From: JAIWNK01 sp964453115
GTDB lineage: Bacteria; Chloroflexota; Anaerolineae; Anaerolineales; Anaerolineaceae
Direction: 5' to 3'
NCBI GenBank assembly: GCA_964453115.1
Contig: CAYVRT010000017.1
Span: 20,286-84,285 of the forward strand
Length of the DNA stretch: 64,000 bases
Shown here one piece after another: positions 9,135 to 18,063 of the stretch (position 1 is the stretch's first letter; each line of letters begins with the position of its first letter). Made by a program: the position numbers and the translations under genes. The notes beneath the pieces were generated by a model, which saw only the letters and a list, made by a program, of their open reading frames with translations, did not search any database and was not told where the DNA came from.

Positions 9135-9597
9135 GCAAGAACACTTTCCAACCCCCGAAGAACAACCTGTGTCACAGTCGCTTCCAGAGGAGATGCTGGA
9201 AGAGAGCGAGTTGGAAACGCCGGAGATTGCAGAGATGATACAACGCATGGAACAGGTTTTTTCCGATCGAACAATTGCCCCCGCTACTTCTCAACGGATG
9301 CGACAGCGCCTGGCTCAGGAATGGCAGGTTTTGCACAGTCAGCAGCCTTCGCCCTCGTTCTGGAAGCGCTGGCTCAATCGTTCAAACGATTGGCAGCCCG
9401 GCGGACAGGCCCGCCAGGCTTTTGCAGTGCGCCTGATGGCGCTGGCGCTGTTTCTCGCTGTGGGGGTGCTGATTGCATTTCCAAATTCTTCCATTACCCC
9501 GGGCGCGGCTGGCGTCCAGGGGATGACCATTGGTCTGGTAGTGATTGTGGGCACACTGCTTGGCCTTTTTATTTTGTGGATTTTTCGCAAACACTAA
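9127..9597 (+). CDS. Putative membrane-anchored anti-sigma factor
   Basis: 156 residues: an acidic N-terminal cytoplasmic segment (about 1-95) and two hydrophobic helices (about 102-121 and 131-152) separated by a short loop. The HxxxCxxC zinc motif of ZAS anti-sigma factors is absent, so the call rests on position (8-bp overlap with an ECF sigma gene), size and topology. If it acts as proposed, it holds the sigma factor at the membrane. The secreted propeller protein encoded next could be a regulon member or a sensor partner. Confidence 0.6.
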   Translation: MPEQEHFPTPEEQPVSQSLPEEMLEESELETPEIAEMIQRMEQVFSDRTIAPATSQRMRQRLAQEWQVLHSQQPSPSFWKRWLNRSNDWQPGGQARQAFAVRLMALALFLAVGVLIAFPNSSITPGAAGVQGMTIGLVVIVGTLLGLFILWIFRKH

Positions 9598-9623
9598 TGC
9601 CCAACTTTCGTGGAGGTGAAGGA

Positions 9624-12600
9624 ATGAACCAACGTTCGCTTAGAATTTCGCGTATTTTTCTGGCCCTGGTCACCATCCTTGCCATGCTGATGAGCTCCTG
9701 TTCACTCGGTGAGTGGCTGGGCGGCACAGCAGGGCGGGTGACTGAGACGCCTACAGACGCTCCGGTGGTGGAAGAAACCCCAACGGATGCGCCAGTGGTG
9801 GAAGAAACCCCAACGGATGCGCCAGTGGTGGAAGAAACCCCCACCGAACCCCCCTTGCCAACAGAACCAATTGGCCCAACCCCAACCGAGGAGCCGGAAG
9901 CAACCGAAACGCCGCGCGCCTTTGTTGATTGCCATACCCAGGAATACACCCACGCCGAAACCTGCACCACCGCCACGACCTCCATCAAGGCCGTGTGGGG
10001 CTACATTGAAGGCTGGTTGTATGTGGATGGGGTGGTGGTGGATACGGTGCCGTATACCTACGTCGGCGAGGGCAACACCGAAACCTTTAGTATGGATGCT
10101 TCCTTCACTCCGACCGGGCATACAGTGGTATATGAGTGGCGTTACTACGATGAAAACGAAGAGTTTATGTCGCAGTATAGCCCCAAGGAAACCTATACCA
10201 TTGCTTCTTGTGCTACGGCCACAACCGCACCGACTGTGACCCCGACCCAACCCTGGGACCGCAGTTCTCTTTCCTTTACCGGTGCTTGCACAGGCAACTG
10301 TCAGGAAGTGCGCGCCGAGGTCTGCAATGTGGGCGACCGAGCGATGGAAGGCACGACCACCTACGAGGTCTACTATGCTGCGACCGGCAACCCGCGCAAT
10401 GGCAGCGTGGTTGCCACCGGTTCGTTTGGGCCGCTGGCAAAGGATGCCTGCACCGAACTGACCTACAACCCGAATGGGCAGGTGGGTAACTACATGTTCC
10501 ACGTCTTCCAGCGCCCAGGACATCCCGGGCAGGGCGATTTGTGGAGCGAGCAGTGCAGCATTGCTTCGTGTGTGACGGCAACCACGCCACCGACCCATAC
10601 CCCCACCCCCTCCACGCCCGACCCGCGCGTTGGTTTGAGTGTGGCGTGTAACAATGACCTTTCGGCTACCTTCACCATTCGCAACATTGGCGGCCCACTC
10701 TACAACGGTACCTATACCGTTAGCGAACCAGGTCAACCCGTACAAACCTACCCGCTGGAACTGGATACGAATGAGAGTATCTCGTTTGTGGCGGCTGGTA
10801 ATGCAACGGTGGAAGTGGATTACCAGACTGCACAATTGCTCTGGGTGCATTTGGAAGCAACCGGCACCTGTATTCCGCTGCCGACCAACACCCCGACCAA
10901 CACGCCAACGGCAACCAAAACGCCTACTTTGACCGCCACGCCTGGGCCATCCTCCACGCCAACCTTTACCCGCACCCCAACGGCAACCCGCACCGCGACC
11001 CTGACCATTACGCCTGGGCCTTCGCCGACGCGCACCCCCACCAAGACGCCCAAGCCAACCAATACACCCAAGCCAACCAACACCCCCACCTTTACCCGCA
11101 CCCCCACCAATACCCCCACCGAAGGGCCTTCGCCGACCCCCACCTTTACCCGCACCCCAACGCTGACGCGCACGCCAACCCTGACGCGCACGCCAACTTT
11201 GACCTTCACGCCGACCAATACGCAGGTGATTGTGGATGGGCAGCTCGATTTGCAGGTCTTCTGCAACAATGACCTGACCGCTACCTTTGTCATCTCCAAC
11301 ATCTCTGGCGCAGTCAGCAATGGCAGCTGGGAGCTTTCCGCTCCGTCGCAATCGGGCGTCATTGACCTGGGGCCGGGTGAATCCTTTACCATTGATGGTG
11401 AAGGGTACGCCACGATGACGGTTACCTACAATACAGATTTCCTCTCCTCGGTGACCCTGCAAGTGACGGCGAGCTGCGTGCAGCTGCCCACGGCTACCCC
11501 GACGGTGACCAATACCCCCACGGCAACCGCTACCTTTACCCCAACTGCAACGCCCATCCCGCAATTGAACGCTGAGGCGATCTGCGGTTACATTGAAGAT
11601 GAGTTCCTCTATTGGGAAGTTTCCAACCCCAATTCCTTTGCTGTGCCTTACACCTGGGAAGCGGTGAACAGCAGCGAGACGGGCAATGGCACGTTGCCAG
11701 CCAATGGCAGTGTGACGATTACGACCAGCGCCGCAGCAACCGCTTTGCGGGTGCTGGTGGGTGGATCGGTGGTTGCACTTGCTGAACAGACGGAACCCTG
11801 CCACGAAGACCTGACGCTTTCCTATGTTTGTACCACCAATACCCAACAGCGCTGGACGGTGAGCAACCCGAACGAATACTCGCTCACGTTCACCTGGCAG
11901 GTGCAGGGCGGTACAGAAGGCGGCATGGGCACGGTTCCTGGCAATGGTTCGACTACCTTTGATACCAGCAATGCCAGCCACACAGTCATCGTTACCTACC
12001 GTCGTGAGCCGCTTGCGCAGCGCTCGGTGCAGGCTGAATCTGAAATCTGCGCCACGCCAACCCCGACGGTGACCAATACGCCGACGCCGACCAAGACCTT
12101 TACGCCAACCCCCACGCCGACCTTCACCCCGACCCCGACGCCGACCTCGACCTTTACGCCCACGCCGACGCCGACCTTTACCCCCACTGCGACACCTGTG
12201 CCACAGCTGGAGCTTGAGGCGATCTGCGGCTACATTGAAGATGAGTTCCTCTATTGGGAAGTTTCGAACCCGAACGCCTTTGCTGTGCCATACACCTGGG
12301 AAGCGGTGAACAGCAGCGAAACGGGCGGCGGTACGTTGCCAGCCAATGGCAGCGAAATCTTCACCACCAGCGCCGCAGCAACGGCTGTGCGCATCAAAGT
12401 GGGTGGGTTTGAGGTTGCGCTTGCTGAGCCGATTGAGCCCTGTCATGAAGACCTGACCCTCTCCTACGCTTGTAAGAACGACGCCTTGCAGCTTTGGACG
12501 CTGAACAACCCGAATGATTACGTGGTTGAATTCACCTGGCAGGTGCAGGGTGGCAATGAGAGCGGCAGCGGGTCTGTGACGGCGAATGGCTCAACCACCT

Positions 12601-14528
12601 TTGAGACCAGCAATGCCAGCCACACCGTGACGGTTACCTATCGCCACTTGCCGCTCGGTGAGCGCTCGGTGCAGGCCGAATCGGAAATCTGCGCCACGCC
12701 GACCCCGACGGTGACCAACACGCCGACGCCGACCAAGACCTTTACCCCGACCCCGACGCCGACCAAGACCTTCACCCCGACCCCGACGTTTACCCCAACG
12801 CCGACCTTCACCCCGACCCCGACTTTCACGCCTACCCCAACCTTCACGCCGACTGCTACGCCGGTGCCAGAGCTGAATGTCGAAAGTATCTGCGGTTATG
12901 CTGATGCGGAAACTGTCTACTGGCAGCTTTCGAACCCGAATGCCTTTGCTGTGCCTTACACCTGGGAAGCGGTGAACAGCAGCGAGACGGGCAATGGCAC
13001 GTTGCCAGCCAATGGCAGTGTGACGATTACAACCAGCGCCGCTGCGACCGCCATTCGCATCTTTGTGGGTGGTGTGCAGGTGGGTGTGGCTGAGCTGAGC
13101 GAACCCTGCCAGCTCGACCTGGAGGTTGCCTACACCTGTAAAGACGCTGTGACCCTCTCCTGGCGGGTGCAAAACCCGAATGGTTACGACCTGCCGTTCG
13201 AGTGGGCTTCTGACACGGTGCGCGGCAATGGCGTTGCGCCTGCCAATGGCAGCGCAGGGTTTGAGACTTCAAACACCAACCAGACGGTAACCGTGACCTA
13301 TCGCCGCGAGCCGTTTGAGCAGCGTCAGGTGGTGGTGGAGGCGCTTGCCTGTGCCACGCCGACCCCGACGGCCACGCTCATCCCAACCAGCACGCCCACG
13401 GCTACCCCCTCGCCGACTGTCACCGTTCCGCCAACAGCTACTCCGCTGCCGACTGAGACGCCAACTGTGACGCCCACGCCGCTGCCAACCCTGACGTTGA
13501 CGCCAGAGCCGACCCCGACGCAATTCTCTGTCCCGCCGGCGCCCGTTCCACAGGCCGATGTTTGCCCGCAGTGGCTGCTCTTCCACACCTTCCGTGATGA
13601 GAACCTGGAAATCTACCGCCTGGATGGGGTAGAGGGACAGCCGGATGCCAAACTCTTCAATCTTTCGAATAGTGATGCGGTGGACTGCCGTCCTAGCCGC
13701 TCGCCGAATGATGCCCTGGTTGTCTTCCAGTCTGACCGCAACCTGAACATTGAACTCTACTACACCGATGTGTTCGGCAATGGACAGACACGCCTGACCA
13801 ACACGCTTTCCAACAACATTAACCCAATGTTTGGCCCCGACAACCGCGCGGTTGCCTTCCAGAGCGATCGTAACGGTAACTGGGACATCTTCGCCACCGA
13901 CCTTAACACCCGTCAGGAACGGCAATTGACCACCAATCGGGCCAGCGACGAGAACCCCTTCTGGTCGCCCGACCTGAAGTGGATGGCCTTCCAGAGCAAC
14001 CGCAATGGGAACTGGGACATCTTCCTGCTCAATACCGAAACCGGTAACGAGGTGCAGTTGACCCGTGGCAACGCAGACGAGATCTTCCCGATCTGGTCGC
14101 CGAACGGCAAGCAGATTGCCTACCTCTCCAACCCGGATGGTGTCTGGAATCTGTATGTGGTGGATACCAATGGTCAGAATGTGATCCAGATTACCAAAGC
14201 GGATGGCGACACGAACAATGCTGCCTGGTCGCCGGAAGGCTTCCGCCTGGCGTATCAATCTGAGCGCAAGGGCAACCTGGATATCTACACCTATGACCTG
14301 CGCACCAACAAGGAATATCGCCTGACGGATTACGCTGGCATTGATAGTGGGCCAACCTGGGATTGCGGCGGTGTCAACATCGCATACACCAGCACCCGCG
14401 ACGAAACGACCAACATCTTCCAGGTCTTCTGGCAGGGTGGGCCTTCGGGCAACATGACCATTCACCCGGCTTCGGATAAGTGGTCACAGTGGTCGCCGAG
14501 TAAGGAATCGGCCAGCCGCGGACGCTAA
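9624..14528 (+). CDS. Giant repeat-bearing PD40 lipoprotein
   Basis: 1634 residues after a strong GGAGGTGAAGGA ribosome binding site. Signal peptide with lipobox (LMSSC, Cys26); three EETPTDAPVV decapeptides; Cys-containing beta-sandwich-like modules separated by long Thr-Pro linkers. Three near-identical modules share the motifs YWEVSNPN, AVPYTWEAVNSSETG and TTSAAATA (DNA about 11570-12050, 12210-12700 and 12880-13360). A C-terminal PD40 propeller (from about 13555; VAFQSDRNGNWDIF, LAYQSERKGNLDIY) closes the protein. It is surface-exposed by inference, and in one operon with the ECF sigma and anti-sigma genes, 26 bp after the latter. The near-identical modules look like recent internal duplications. 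Function unknown; adhesion or cell-surface scaffolding is plausible. Confidence 0.82.
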   Translation: MNQRSLRISRIFLALVTILAMLMSSCSLGEWLGGTAGRVTETPTDAPVVEETPTDAPVVEETPTDAPVVEETPTEPPLPTEPIGPTPTEEPEATETPRAFVDCHTQEYTHAETCTTATTSIKAVWGYIEGWLYVDGVVVDTVPYTYVGEGNTETFSMDASFTPTGHTVVYEWRYYDENEEFMSQYSPKETYTIASCATATTAPTVTPTQPWDRSSLSFTGACTGNCQEVRAEVCNVGDRAMEGTTTYEVYYAATGNPRNGSVVATGSFGPLAKDACTELTYNPNGQVGNYMFHVFQRPGHPGQGDLWSEQCSIASCVTATTPPTHTPTPSTPDPRVGLSVACNNDLSATFTIRNIGGPLYNGTYTVSEPGQPVQTYPLELDTNESISFVAAGNATVEVDYQTAQLLWVHLEATGTCIPLPTNTPTNTPTATKTPTLTATPGPSSTPTFTRTPTATRTATLTITPGPSPTRTPTKTPKPTNTPKPTNTPTFTRTPTNTPTEGPSPTPTFTRTPTLTRTPTLTRTPTLTFTPTNTQVIVDGQLDLQVFCNNDLTATFVISNISGAVSNGSWELSAPSQSGVIDLGPGESFTIDGEGYATMTVTYNTDFLSSVTLQVTASCVQLPTATPTVTNTPTATATFTPTATPIPQLNAEAICGYIEDEFLYWEVSNPNSFAVPYTWEAVNSSETGNGTLPANGSVTITTSAAATALRVLVGGSVVALAEQTEPCHEDLTLSYVCTTNTQQRWTVSNPNEYSLTFTWQVQGGTEGGMGTVPGNGSTTFDTSNASHTVIVTYRREPLAQRSVQAESEICATPTPTVTNTPTPTKTFTPTPTPTFTPTPTPTSTFTPTPTPTFTPTATPVPQLELEAICGYIEDEFLYWEVSNPNAFAVPYTWEAVNSSETGGGTLPANGSEIFTTSAAATAVRIKVGGFEVALAEPIEPCHEDLTLSYACKNDALQLWTLNNPNDYVVEFTWQVQGGNESGSGSVTANGSTTFETSNASHTVTVTYRHLPLGERSVQAESEICATPTPTVTNTPTPTKTFTPTPTPTKTFTPTPTFTPTPTFTPTPTFTPTPTFTPTATPVPELNVESICGYADAETVYWQLSNPNAFAVPYTWEAVNSSETGNGTLPANGSVTITTSAAATAIRIFVGGVQVGVAELSEPCQLDLEVAYTCKDAVTLSWRVQNPNGYDLPFEWASDTVRGNGVAPANGSAGFETSNTNQTVTVTYRREPFEQRQVVVEALACATPTPTATLIPTSTPTATPSPTVTVPPTATPLPTETPTVTPTPLPTLTLTPEPTPTQFSVPPAPVPQADVCPQWLLFHTFRDENLEIYRLDGVEGQPDAKLFNLSNSDAVDCRPSRSPNDALVVFQSDRNLNIELYYTDVFGNGQTRLTNTLSNNINPMFGPDNRAVAFQSDRNGNWDIFATDLNTRQERQLTTNRASDENPFWSPDLKWMAFQSNRNGNWDIFLLNTETGNEVQLTRGNADEIFPIWSPNGKQIAYLSNPDGVWNLYVVDTNGQNVIQITKADGDTNNAAWSPEGFRLAYQSERKGNLDIYTYDLRTNKEYRLTDYAGIDSGPTWDCGGVNIAYTSTRDETTNIFQVFWQGGPSGNMTIHPASDKWSQWSPSKESASRGR
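9757..9845 (+). repeat. 30-bp tandem repeat, about 3 copies, in the lipoprotein gene
   Basis: Two identical 30-bp units plus a diverged first copy encode the decapeptide EETPTDAPVV just after the lipobox, giving an extended stalk near the membrane. Confidence 0.75.
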
Positions 14529-14553
14529 CCGAACCGAGTAAGTGATAAGAGAC

Positions 14554-14583
14554 GGGGCTGCCCAGCAAGTTGTGGGCAGCCCC
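14554..14583. terminator. Hairpin between convergent genes
   Basis: A perfect 10-bp stem (GGGGCTGCCC at 14554-14563 with GGGCAGCCCC at 14574-14583) with a 10-nt loop. It lies between the ends of the lipoprotein gene and the convergent hypothetical gene. The T-tract is weak, so it may act in both directions or need other factors. Confidence 0.65.
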
Positions 14584-14605
14584 GAATGTTTGCGTGGGGG
14601 TGGGC

Positions 14606-15571
14606 CTAGGGGGCCGAGGCTTGCACGCGTTGCAAAATGCGCCAGGCAAGCAAGGTTAGACCACGAGAGGGGGCTTTCTTTTGCGCAAAGTCCCAATCTT
14701 TCCATGCGGTCCAGACCGATTCGGCGGTAAAGCTGCCGGTTTCGTCCATCTTGCTGTGCAGCACGGCCAGCATGTCTTGCAGTCGGGGGTCAGAATGTAG
14801 CCATGGGAAGCGGGTGAGGACTTCCAAAACGTGTAGCAGGTCATACCAGATGAAAGGGGCCTTCAGTTTGCGGAAGTCGTTGCCCATGTAAAAGATGTAG
14901 GGGTGTTGGGTGGCGCTTTCCTGCCAGAGGTGGAGCAGGGTTTCGGCGCCGGTTTTCGCCGCCGGGTGATTGGGGGCGGCTGCGCTGAGCAGCTTGAGCA
15001 TTGCCAGGTTGGCAAATGGGCAGGGGTCTTGTTTGCGCCCGGGTCCGCGAAATTTGCCCAGCGTTGGTGAGACGGCGCATGGCCAGCCATTCTCGCGCAC
15101 CAGGTCGGTTAGCCAGGCAGTGGCTGAAGACACGTCCACGCCCAGCTTGTGCAGGGCATAGGTGGTGAGTGGGGCATCGCATAGCGCCCAGGCCCAGTTT
15201 TTTTCTCCATCACCACCGTGTGCGGCTGAAATTTGCATTGGCAATTGCGGCAGGCCTTCCTCGGATGGGTGTTCGAGGACGCGTTCGACAATCTCTGCCA
15301 TGCCAGGGTCTTGCACTGTCAGGCCGAGGTCGGCCAGGAAGGCCAGTTTGTGAAAATGTTGGCTGGCGCTTTTGTGGCTGTTGAGTACTTCGCCCGGCCA
15401 GCTGCCCAATTCATGGATGATCTGCTCGATGAGGGGCTGCTTGAGCATGGCCTGACGGGCGCGCTGCACGTTGGCATCGGTTTCGGGTTGGCCGAGCAGG
15501 TCGCGCCTGGCACGGTATTCAACCCAGGGGCTGCCTTGCAGTAGCCAATGGATGGGGATGGATGCGAACAT
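14606..15571 (-). CDS. Conserved hypothetical protein, possible alpha/alpha-toroid
   Basis: 321 residues, soluble, no signal peptide. It is Trp- and His-rich with recurring helical blocks (WLLQGSPWVEYRARRDLLG, ALCDAPLTTYALHKLGVD, FIWYDLLHVLEVLTRFPWL, GSFTAESVWTAWKDWDF). This spacing resembles the terpenoid-cyclase/prenyltransferase toroid fold. I do not see the QW motif or DxDD that would mark a real cyclase. The name remains hypothetical. It is divergently transcribed from the lipoprotein gene at 15641; a TGCTACAAT extended -10 lies just before its ATG. Confidence 0.6.
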   Translation of the reverse strand: MFASIPIHWLLQGSPWVEYRARRDLLGQPETDANVQRARQAMLKQPLIEQIIHELGSWPGEVLNSHKSASQHFHKLAFLADLGLTVQDPGMAEIVERVLEHPSEEGLPQLPMQISAAHGGDGEKNWAWALCDAPLTTYALHKLGVDVSSATAWLTDLVRENGWPCAVSPTLGKFRGPGRKQDPCPFANLAMLKLLSAAAPNHPAAKTGAETLLHLWQESATQHPYIFYMGNDFRKLKAPFIWYDLLHVLEVLTRFPWLHSDPRLQDMLAVLHSKMDETGSFTAESVWTAWKDWDFAQKKAPSRGLTLLAWRILQRVQASAP

Positions 15572-15594
15572 GGAAAGATTGTAGCATAATGCCT

Positions 15595-15602
15595 GCTATA
15601 AT
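15595..15602 (+). promoter_or_regulatory. Extended -10 promoter for the lipoprotein gene at 15641
   Basis: GCTATAAT within TGCTATAAT, 38 bp before the ATG; no clear -35. It overlaps the divergent promoter of the hypothetical gene on the other strand. Confidence 0.45.
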
Positions 15603-15640
15603 GGAGTCGCGATTGGGTGTTTTTTTGAAAGGAGAGCAAG

Positions 15641-16990
15641 ATGAGCGCCAGAATTGTGCTGTTGGTTGTGCTTTGGCTGTTTGCGGCCTGCCAGCCTTCC
15701 ACGCAGCCTCCCATGCAGGCCGCTACGCAGCCTCCCATGCGGGTTGCCCCTGGGCAAAGCTGGATTGCCTATGTGCCTTCGGAAGGCCTGGGTGAGATTG
15801 CCGTGCGCGTGCGTTTGCCGGACGCGCCGCGCTATGCGCAAGGGGCTGGTGTGGTGGTGGAGGTTGCTACCTTTCTCACCGGGGATGGCGATTTTTACAA
15901 CAGCCTGGATGTGACCCGAATTGGTCTGGTTCAGGTGAGCTATTTGTGGCCGGGGCTGCGTTCTCGTAGCACAGATGCGCAAAGCGGCGGGGTTTATGAT
16001 GAGGGGGGCGAGAACTGCACCCGTGCCTTGCGTGATGTCATTCGTTACGCAGCCGGCGAAATTCCAGACCGAGATGGTGTCTTTCTGGCGGAGCGGTCGG
16101 CCATTCCTGTGCGTCCTGGTGGTGTGGGGTTGTATGCTTTTTCGCACCCTGGCTTGATGGCAGTGCGTGTGCTTGCTTCCTATGGTGCGCAATTGCCGGT
16201 TGCCTACTTTGTGGGGCGCGAGAACCCGACCAATGATGTGTTAACCGCTGTAGAAATAGGGCATTTTGACGATCAGAACCATCCCTTGCTCAACCCGCGT
16301 TACCATTACCCTGAGGGCTATTCTGCTGCAAGATTGTTGGTGGATTATGCTGGATTGGGTTGGGATGCGGCGTTTGCTGAGAAAGGGTTTGAGGGCCGAC
16401 CGTATTTTGATTTGAATGGCAATCATCAACTGGATGCGAGCGATTATGCATTGGGCAGCCGCGTGCCGCAGATGGCTGAAAAGCGGATCTATTCGGCTGC
16501 CCTGACGCAGGCCTTGCTCGATCAGCGGGTGTTGACCGCCGATACCTGGCCGGCGGATATGTTGACGGCGGAGCAGGCGGCGCGCGCCTGGGCGTATTGG
16601 GATAGTCCTTCTCTTTACCCGTTGCTCAAACAGCAAACACCCAACTTGAAGGTGATGTTGATTTTTGCACGCAGTGACCATGTTCAACCGGCGACTGACA
16701 AGCCGCATGTTCACCAGGCCTATGATGGCTTTCAGAAAACTGCCGGGTTGTGGACGCGGCTTGGCCCTGATACGGCCTATTTGCGCGTTTTCAACTCGAG
16801 CCTGGCAAATCAATCTTCCGAACACCCGGCCAATACGCAACCGGAGGATTGGCGTGTTATTGAAAGCTGGGGACATTCCAACGATCGGGCTGCGCTGACG
16901 ATTGTGCCGCTTGCCGGGGTGGCTGAAATGTCGGATCGCTGGTATGCCAATGACTGGCAGCCTGACCTGGAGCAAACATTGCTGCCCTGA
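15641..16990 (+). CDS. Lipoprotein with alpha/beta-hydrolase-like features
   Basis: 449 residues. Signal peptide with lipobox (LFAAC, Cys17), a short repeated QPPM linker, then a large soluble domain. The segment YAFSHPG resembles a nucleophile elbow, but with Pro-Gly instead of x-Gly. The C-terminal half has an LMLIFARSDHVQPA-like strand-Asp stretch and a late His (ESWGHSN), so a Ser-Asp-His triad is possible. DLNGNHQLDASDY is an EF-hand/dockerin-like calcium loop. The AAGGAGAGCAAG ribosome binding site fixes the start. Secreted hydrolase is an inference; substrate unknown. Confidence 0.55.
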   Translation: MSARIVLLVVLWLFAACQPSTQPPMQAATQPPMRVAPGQSWIAYVPSEGLGEIAVRVRLPDAPRYAQGAGVVVEVATFLTGDGDFYNSLDVTRIGLVQVSYLWPGLRSRSTDAQSGGVYDEGGENCTRALRDVIRYAAGEIPDRDGVFLAERSAIPVRPGGVGLYAFSHPGLMAVRVLASYGAQLPVAYFVGRENPTNDVLTAVEIGHFDDQNHPLLNPRYHYPEGYSAARLLVDYAGLGWDAAFAEKGFEGRPYFDLNGNHQLDASDYALGSRVPQMAEKRIYSAALTQALLDQRVLTADTWPADMLTAEQAARAWAYWDSPSLYPLLKQQTPNLKVMLIFARSDHVQPATDKPHVHQAYDGFQKTAGLWTRLGPDTAYLRVFNSSLANQSSEHPANTQPEDWRVIESWGHSNDRAALTIVPLAGVAEMSDRWYANDWQPDLEQTLLP

Positions 16991-17085
16991 GAAAAAGTTC
17001 TCAGCCAGCCTGCCGCAAACTTCCTACCGGCTTGCCCGCTCGCTCGCTACAATCAGGGTCAGATAAAACGTGCCTGGAGGCTGTG

Positions 17086-18063
17086 ATGAAACCCTATCTG
17101 ACCCTTTCTTTGACCGAGCAATGCAATATGCGTTGTGTCTATTGCCCGCCTGCGGGGGAGAATTATCACACGCAGCGTGCCATTTTCTCGCTGCCCAAGC
17201 TGAGCAATGTGCTGCGTCTGGCGGCTGCCCTTGACCTGGGCAAGGTGCGCTTTACGGGCGGGGAGCCTTTGCTCTATCCAGACCTGCGCGCCGCAGTGGA
17301 GGCCGCAGCTGGCTGGGGGTTGGAAGTTCACATTAATACCAATGGCCTGCTGCTGGAACATCATCTGGGCTGGATGTCAGCCATTCCCAATTTGCAGATT
17401 AAGGTGAGCCTGGATGCCGTTCTGCCGCAGACCCTGGAGCGCATTTCGGGCGTCAATCGGCTGGAACAAATTTTGAATGGGCTGCGTTGGGGGGCGCAGC
17501 TGGGGCTGGTGCGGCGGATCAATTTTGTTCTTACCCGTTTGAATGCGGATCAGTTCCCCGGTGTGCTGGATTTGTGCCGTTCGCTGGGGGTTGGACTAAA
17601 GGTTTTTGATATGTTTCCGGTGCCGGAGACGGCCTTGCGTTGGCAGGAGTTGTATCAGGCGGTGGATGAATTGCCCCTGGCGGGTGAAGTGCTGCCGGAG
17701 TATCCCTACGCGGCACACTTTGGCACCCCAACGCGTGAATTGTGCATCCGCGGGGTGCATGTGCGCATTAAAAGCTGCCTGGATGGGACGCATTACCACC
17801 CTTCTTGTGAAAATTGCCCGTTTTTCCCCTGCCCGGAGGGGCTATACTGCCTGATGGTGACGCCCTCGTTGACGGTTGTGCCGTGCCGTTTGGGGGAGCA
17901 GCATTTTTGCGCCTGCCGCGACCTGGGGCAGGTGCGGGCTGCCATTGAGCAGGGCCTGGAACTGTACGCCCATTCCTATTATGCCCGGCTCTACACGGGC
18001 GGCCTGCCCTCGTCTGCACTTGACCTGTTGTGTGATGCCGGACGGGTTGCTGTGCCGTGCTAA
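17086..18063 (+). CDS. Radical SAM protein, MoaA-like
   Basis: 325 residues from the ATG at 17086, preceded by GGAGG. CNMRCVYC (Cys13, 17, 20) binds the SAM [4Fe-4S] cluster, and FTGGEPLL is the SAM-binding GGEP motif. A C-terminal Cys-rich region (CENCPFFPCPEGLYCL, then CRLG and CAC) suggests a second cluster, as in MoaA and SPASM-like enzymes. MoaA's terminal GG tail is missing and no other molybdopterin genes are nearby, so I would not name it moaA. Its stop overlaps that of the convergent SARP gene (CTAA). Confidence 0.78.
   Translation: MKPYLTLSLTEQCNMRCVYCPPAGENYHTQRAIFSLPKLSNVLRLAAALDLGKVRFTGGEPLLYPDLRAAVEAAAGWGLEVHINTNGLLLEHHLGWMSAIPNLQIKVSLDAVLPQTLERISGVNRLEQILNGLRWGAQLGLVRRINFVLTRLNADQFPGVLDLCRSLGVGLKVFDMFPVPETALRWQELYQAVDELPLAGEVLPEYPYAAHFGTPTRELCIRGVHVRIKSCLDGTHYHPSCENCPFFPCPEGLYCLMVTPSLTVVPCRLGEQHFCACRDLGQVRAAIEQGLELYAHSYYARLYTGGLPSSALDLLCDAGRVAVPC

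Noticed and set aside
9702..12446. A 914-codon open frame on the minus strand
   Set aside because: It is the mirror of the Thr-Pro-rich lipoprotein gene; its product is low-complexity Arg/Gly, with no start signal or domain.
10880..13540. CRISPR or intergenic repeats in the ACCCCGACC-rich stretches
   Set aside because: They are Thr-Pro codon runs within one long reading frame.
13269..14465. A 398-codon minus-strand frame under the propeller domain
   Set aside because: Antisense to PD40 blades whose repeats make it look repetitive; no family features.
17086..18063. moaA (molybdopterin synthesis)
   Set aside because: Lacks the terminal GG and any moa neighbour; kept as a MoaA-like radical SAM protein.
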